DNA of 64,000 bases, taken from the NCBI RefSeq assembly GCF_918797505.1, contig NC_092801.1, forward strand, positions 32,254,487-32,318,486, in the 5' to 3' direction. The position numbers and the translations under genes were made by a program. This document shows, piece after piece, positions 63,617 to 64,000 of the stretch (its first letter is position 1; the number at the start of each line of letters is the position of its first letter). The stretch comes from Bemisia tabaci (lineage: Eukaryota; Arthropoda; Insecta; Hemiptera; Aleyrodidae). Below the pieces are notes generated by a model. It did no database searches. It had not been told where the DNA came from and was given only the letters and a program-made list of their open reading frames with translations.

Positions 63617-64000
63617 CAAGTAGCACAGATCGCAATAAAGTGCAATTTCCTGGCAAAATGATCGCTATTCTATGGAGTGTTGTGTATGTTGCCTATCTAC
63701 TGATCGAAGTAACACGTCTTATTCAAATGTATTGCATAGCAATCAAATTGAAATAAGTTGCAATTTTTTATTGCATTGCATATTGCCTATTTTTTTCTGA
63801 CACACATCCCAAGTAGCACAGATTGCAATAAGTAGCAATTACATAGTAAAAATTTAGCAATTCAACTGACCGTTGTGTATGTCGCCGAGCTCCTAATTGA
63901 AGAGGCCCCATTTATTAAGGCGTATTGCAATAAAATTGAAATAAGTTGCAATTTTTCATTGCATTGCAAATTGCCTTTCTTTCTGAAACATGGAGCTCAC
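63617..64000 (+). repeat. Two-unit repeat rich in TTGCAAT words, open at window end
   Basis: CCAAGTAGCACAGAT at 63617 and 63810. Each unit ends ATTGAAATAAGTTGCAATTT then CATTGCATTGCA.ATTGCC. Period about 193 bp. A 94-codon frame over unit 1 (63472-63756) is broken in unit 2. Confidence 0.75.

Larger units (their letters stand above)
12741..64000 (+). other. Cadps: Cadps intron 2, at least 51 kb
   Basis: Starts at donor GTAAGA. No downstream CAPS exon was recognised to the window end. It contains the two tRNA-Val genes and most of the transposons described below. That it is a single intron is inferred from absence; a short exon could have been missed. Confidence 0.6.

Noticed and set aside
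12741..64000. Search for further Cadps exons
   Set aside because: No frame resembling the conserved LYVFV..YPFNAKQPTD segment or the C2/PH/MUN regions was found in the window.

Overview
This window reads as nuclear DNA of an insect, probably a hemipteran. The organism call is an inference: GC is moderate to low, introns are very long, both tRNA-Val genes are eukaryotic in form, and the DNA is crowded with short foldback elements. A whitefly-like genome would fit, but nothing here settles the species. I see no bacterial operon, no CRISPR array, no rRNA and no recognisable viral gene.

The one protein-coding gene I can name is on the + strand. It is the 5' part of Cadps (CAPS), the calcium-dependent secretion activator of dense-core and synaptic vesicle priming. 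Its first coding exon (start at 3023, donor after 3204) opens with MIDPSSSEEESDED. A second exon (12587-12740) ends with SPSPSVVSEKTEVDLQ. The two splice in matching phase (2+1 bases make a Ser codon) across a 9.4-kb intron. The next exon, expected to begin the conserved LYVFV..YPFNAKQ region, was not found, so the remaining 51 kb appears to be intron 2, unless other genes are nested in it. Two near-identical minus-strand tRNA-Val(AAC) genes (15242-15314 and 38415-38487) and one tRNA-derived SINE (18571-18794) lie in that intron.

Almost everything else is non-autonomous transposons, most of them near-complete hairpins. I gave the families letters for this window. A (about 225 bp, 10 copies), B (about 415 bp, 6 copies), P and W start CAC(T/G)G plus an A-rich tract and sit on about 2-bp, mostly TA, duplications. 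C (CTGCCGTGC ends) has more than 10 copies. J, T and U have 8-bp target duplications, as hAT elements do. S has 3-bp TTA/CTA duplications, as PIF/Harbinger elements do. F and G have 4-bp duplications. E and the 33237-35148 element have CAGGGTG ends. H, I, K, M, N, O, Q, V, X, Y, AA and others have inverted ends only. Many are nested up to three deep, and empty sites in sister copies give insertion orders and target duplications from this window alone.

Larger structures: a 1.63-kb palindrome with 762-bp, about 99% identical arms (33298-34923); a 3.4-kb foldback with 1.3-kb arms and a 33-bp array (46923-50322); a 653-bp palindrome centred on a hAT-like MITE with poly(T)/poly(A) arms (23353-24005); a 473-bp-period tandem array (60172-61690) with a solitary copy between exact 40-bp direct repeats (51269-51903); a tandem duplication carrying two versions of a 34-codon ORF (25045-26805); and three clusters of GC-rich mini-hairpins, most with GNA-type triloops (18.05, 41.63 and 46.78 kb).

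If Cadps is transcribed through this region, its primary transcript would contain dozens of intramolecular hairpins. That makes the locus a candidate natural source of intronic double-stranded RNA.
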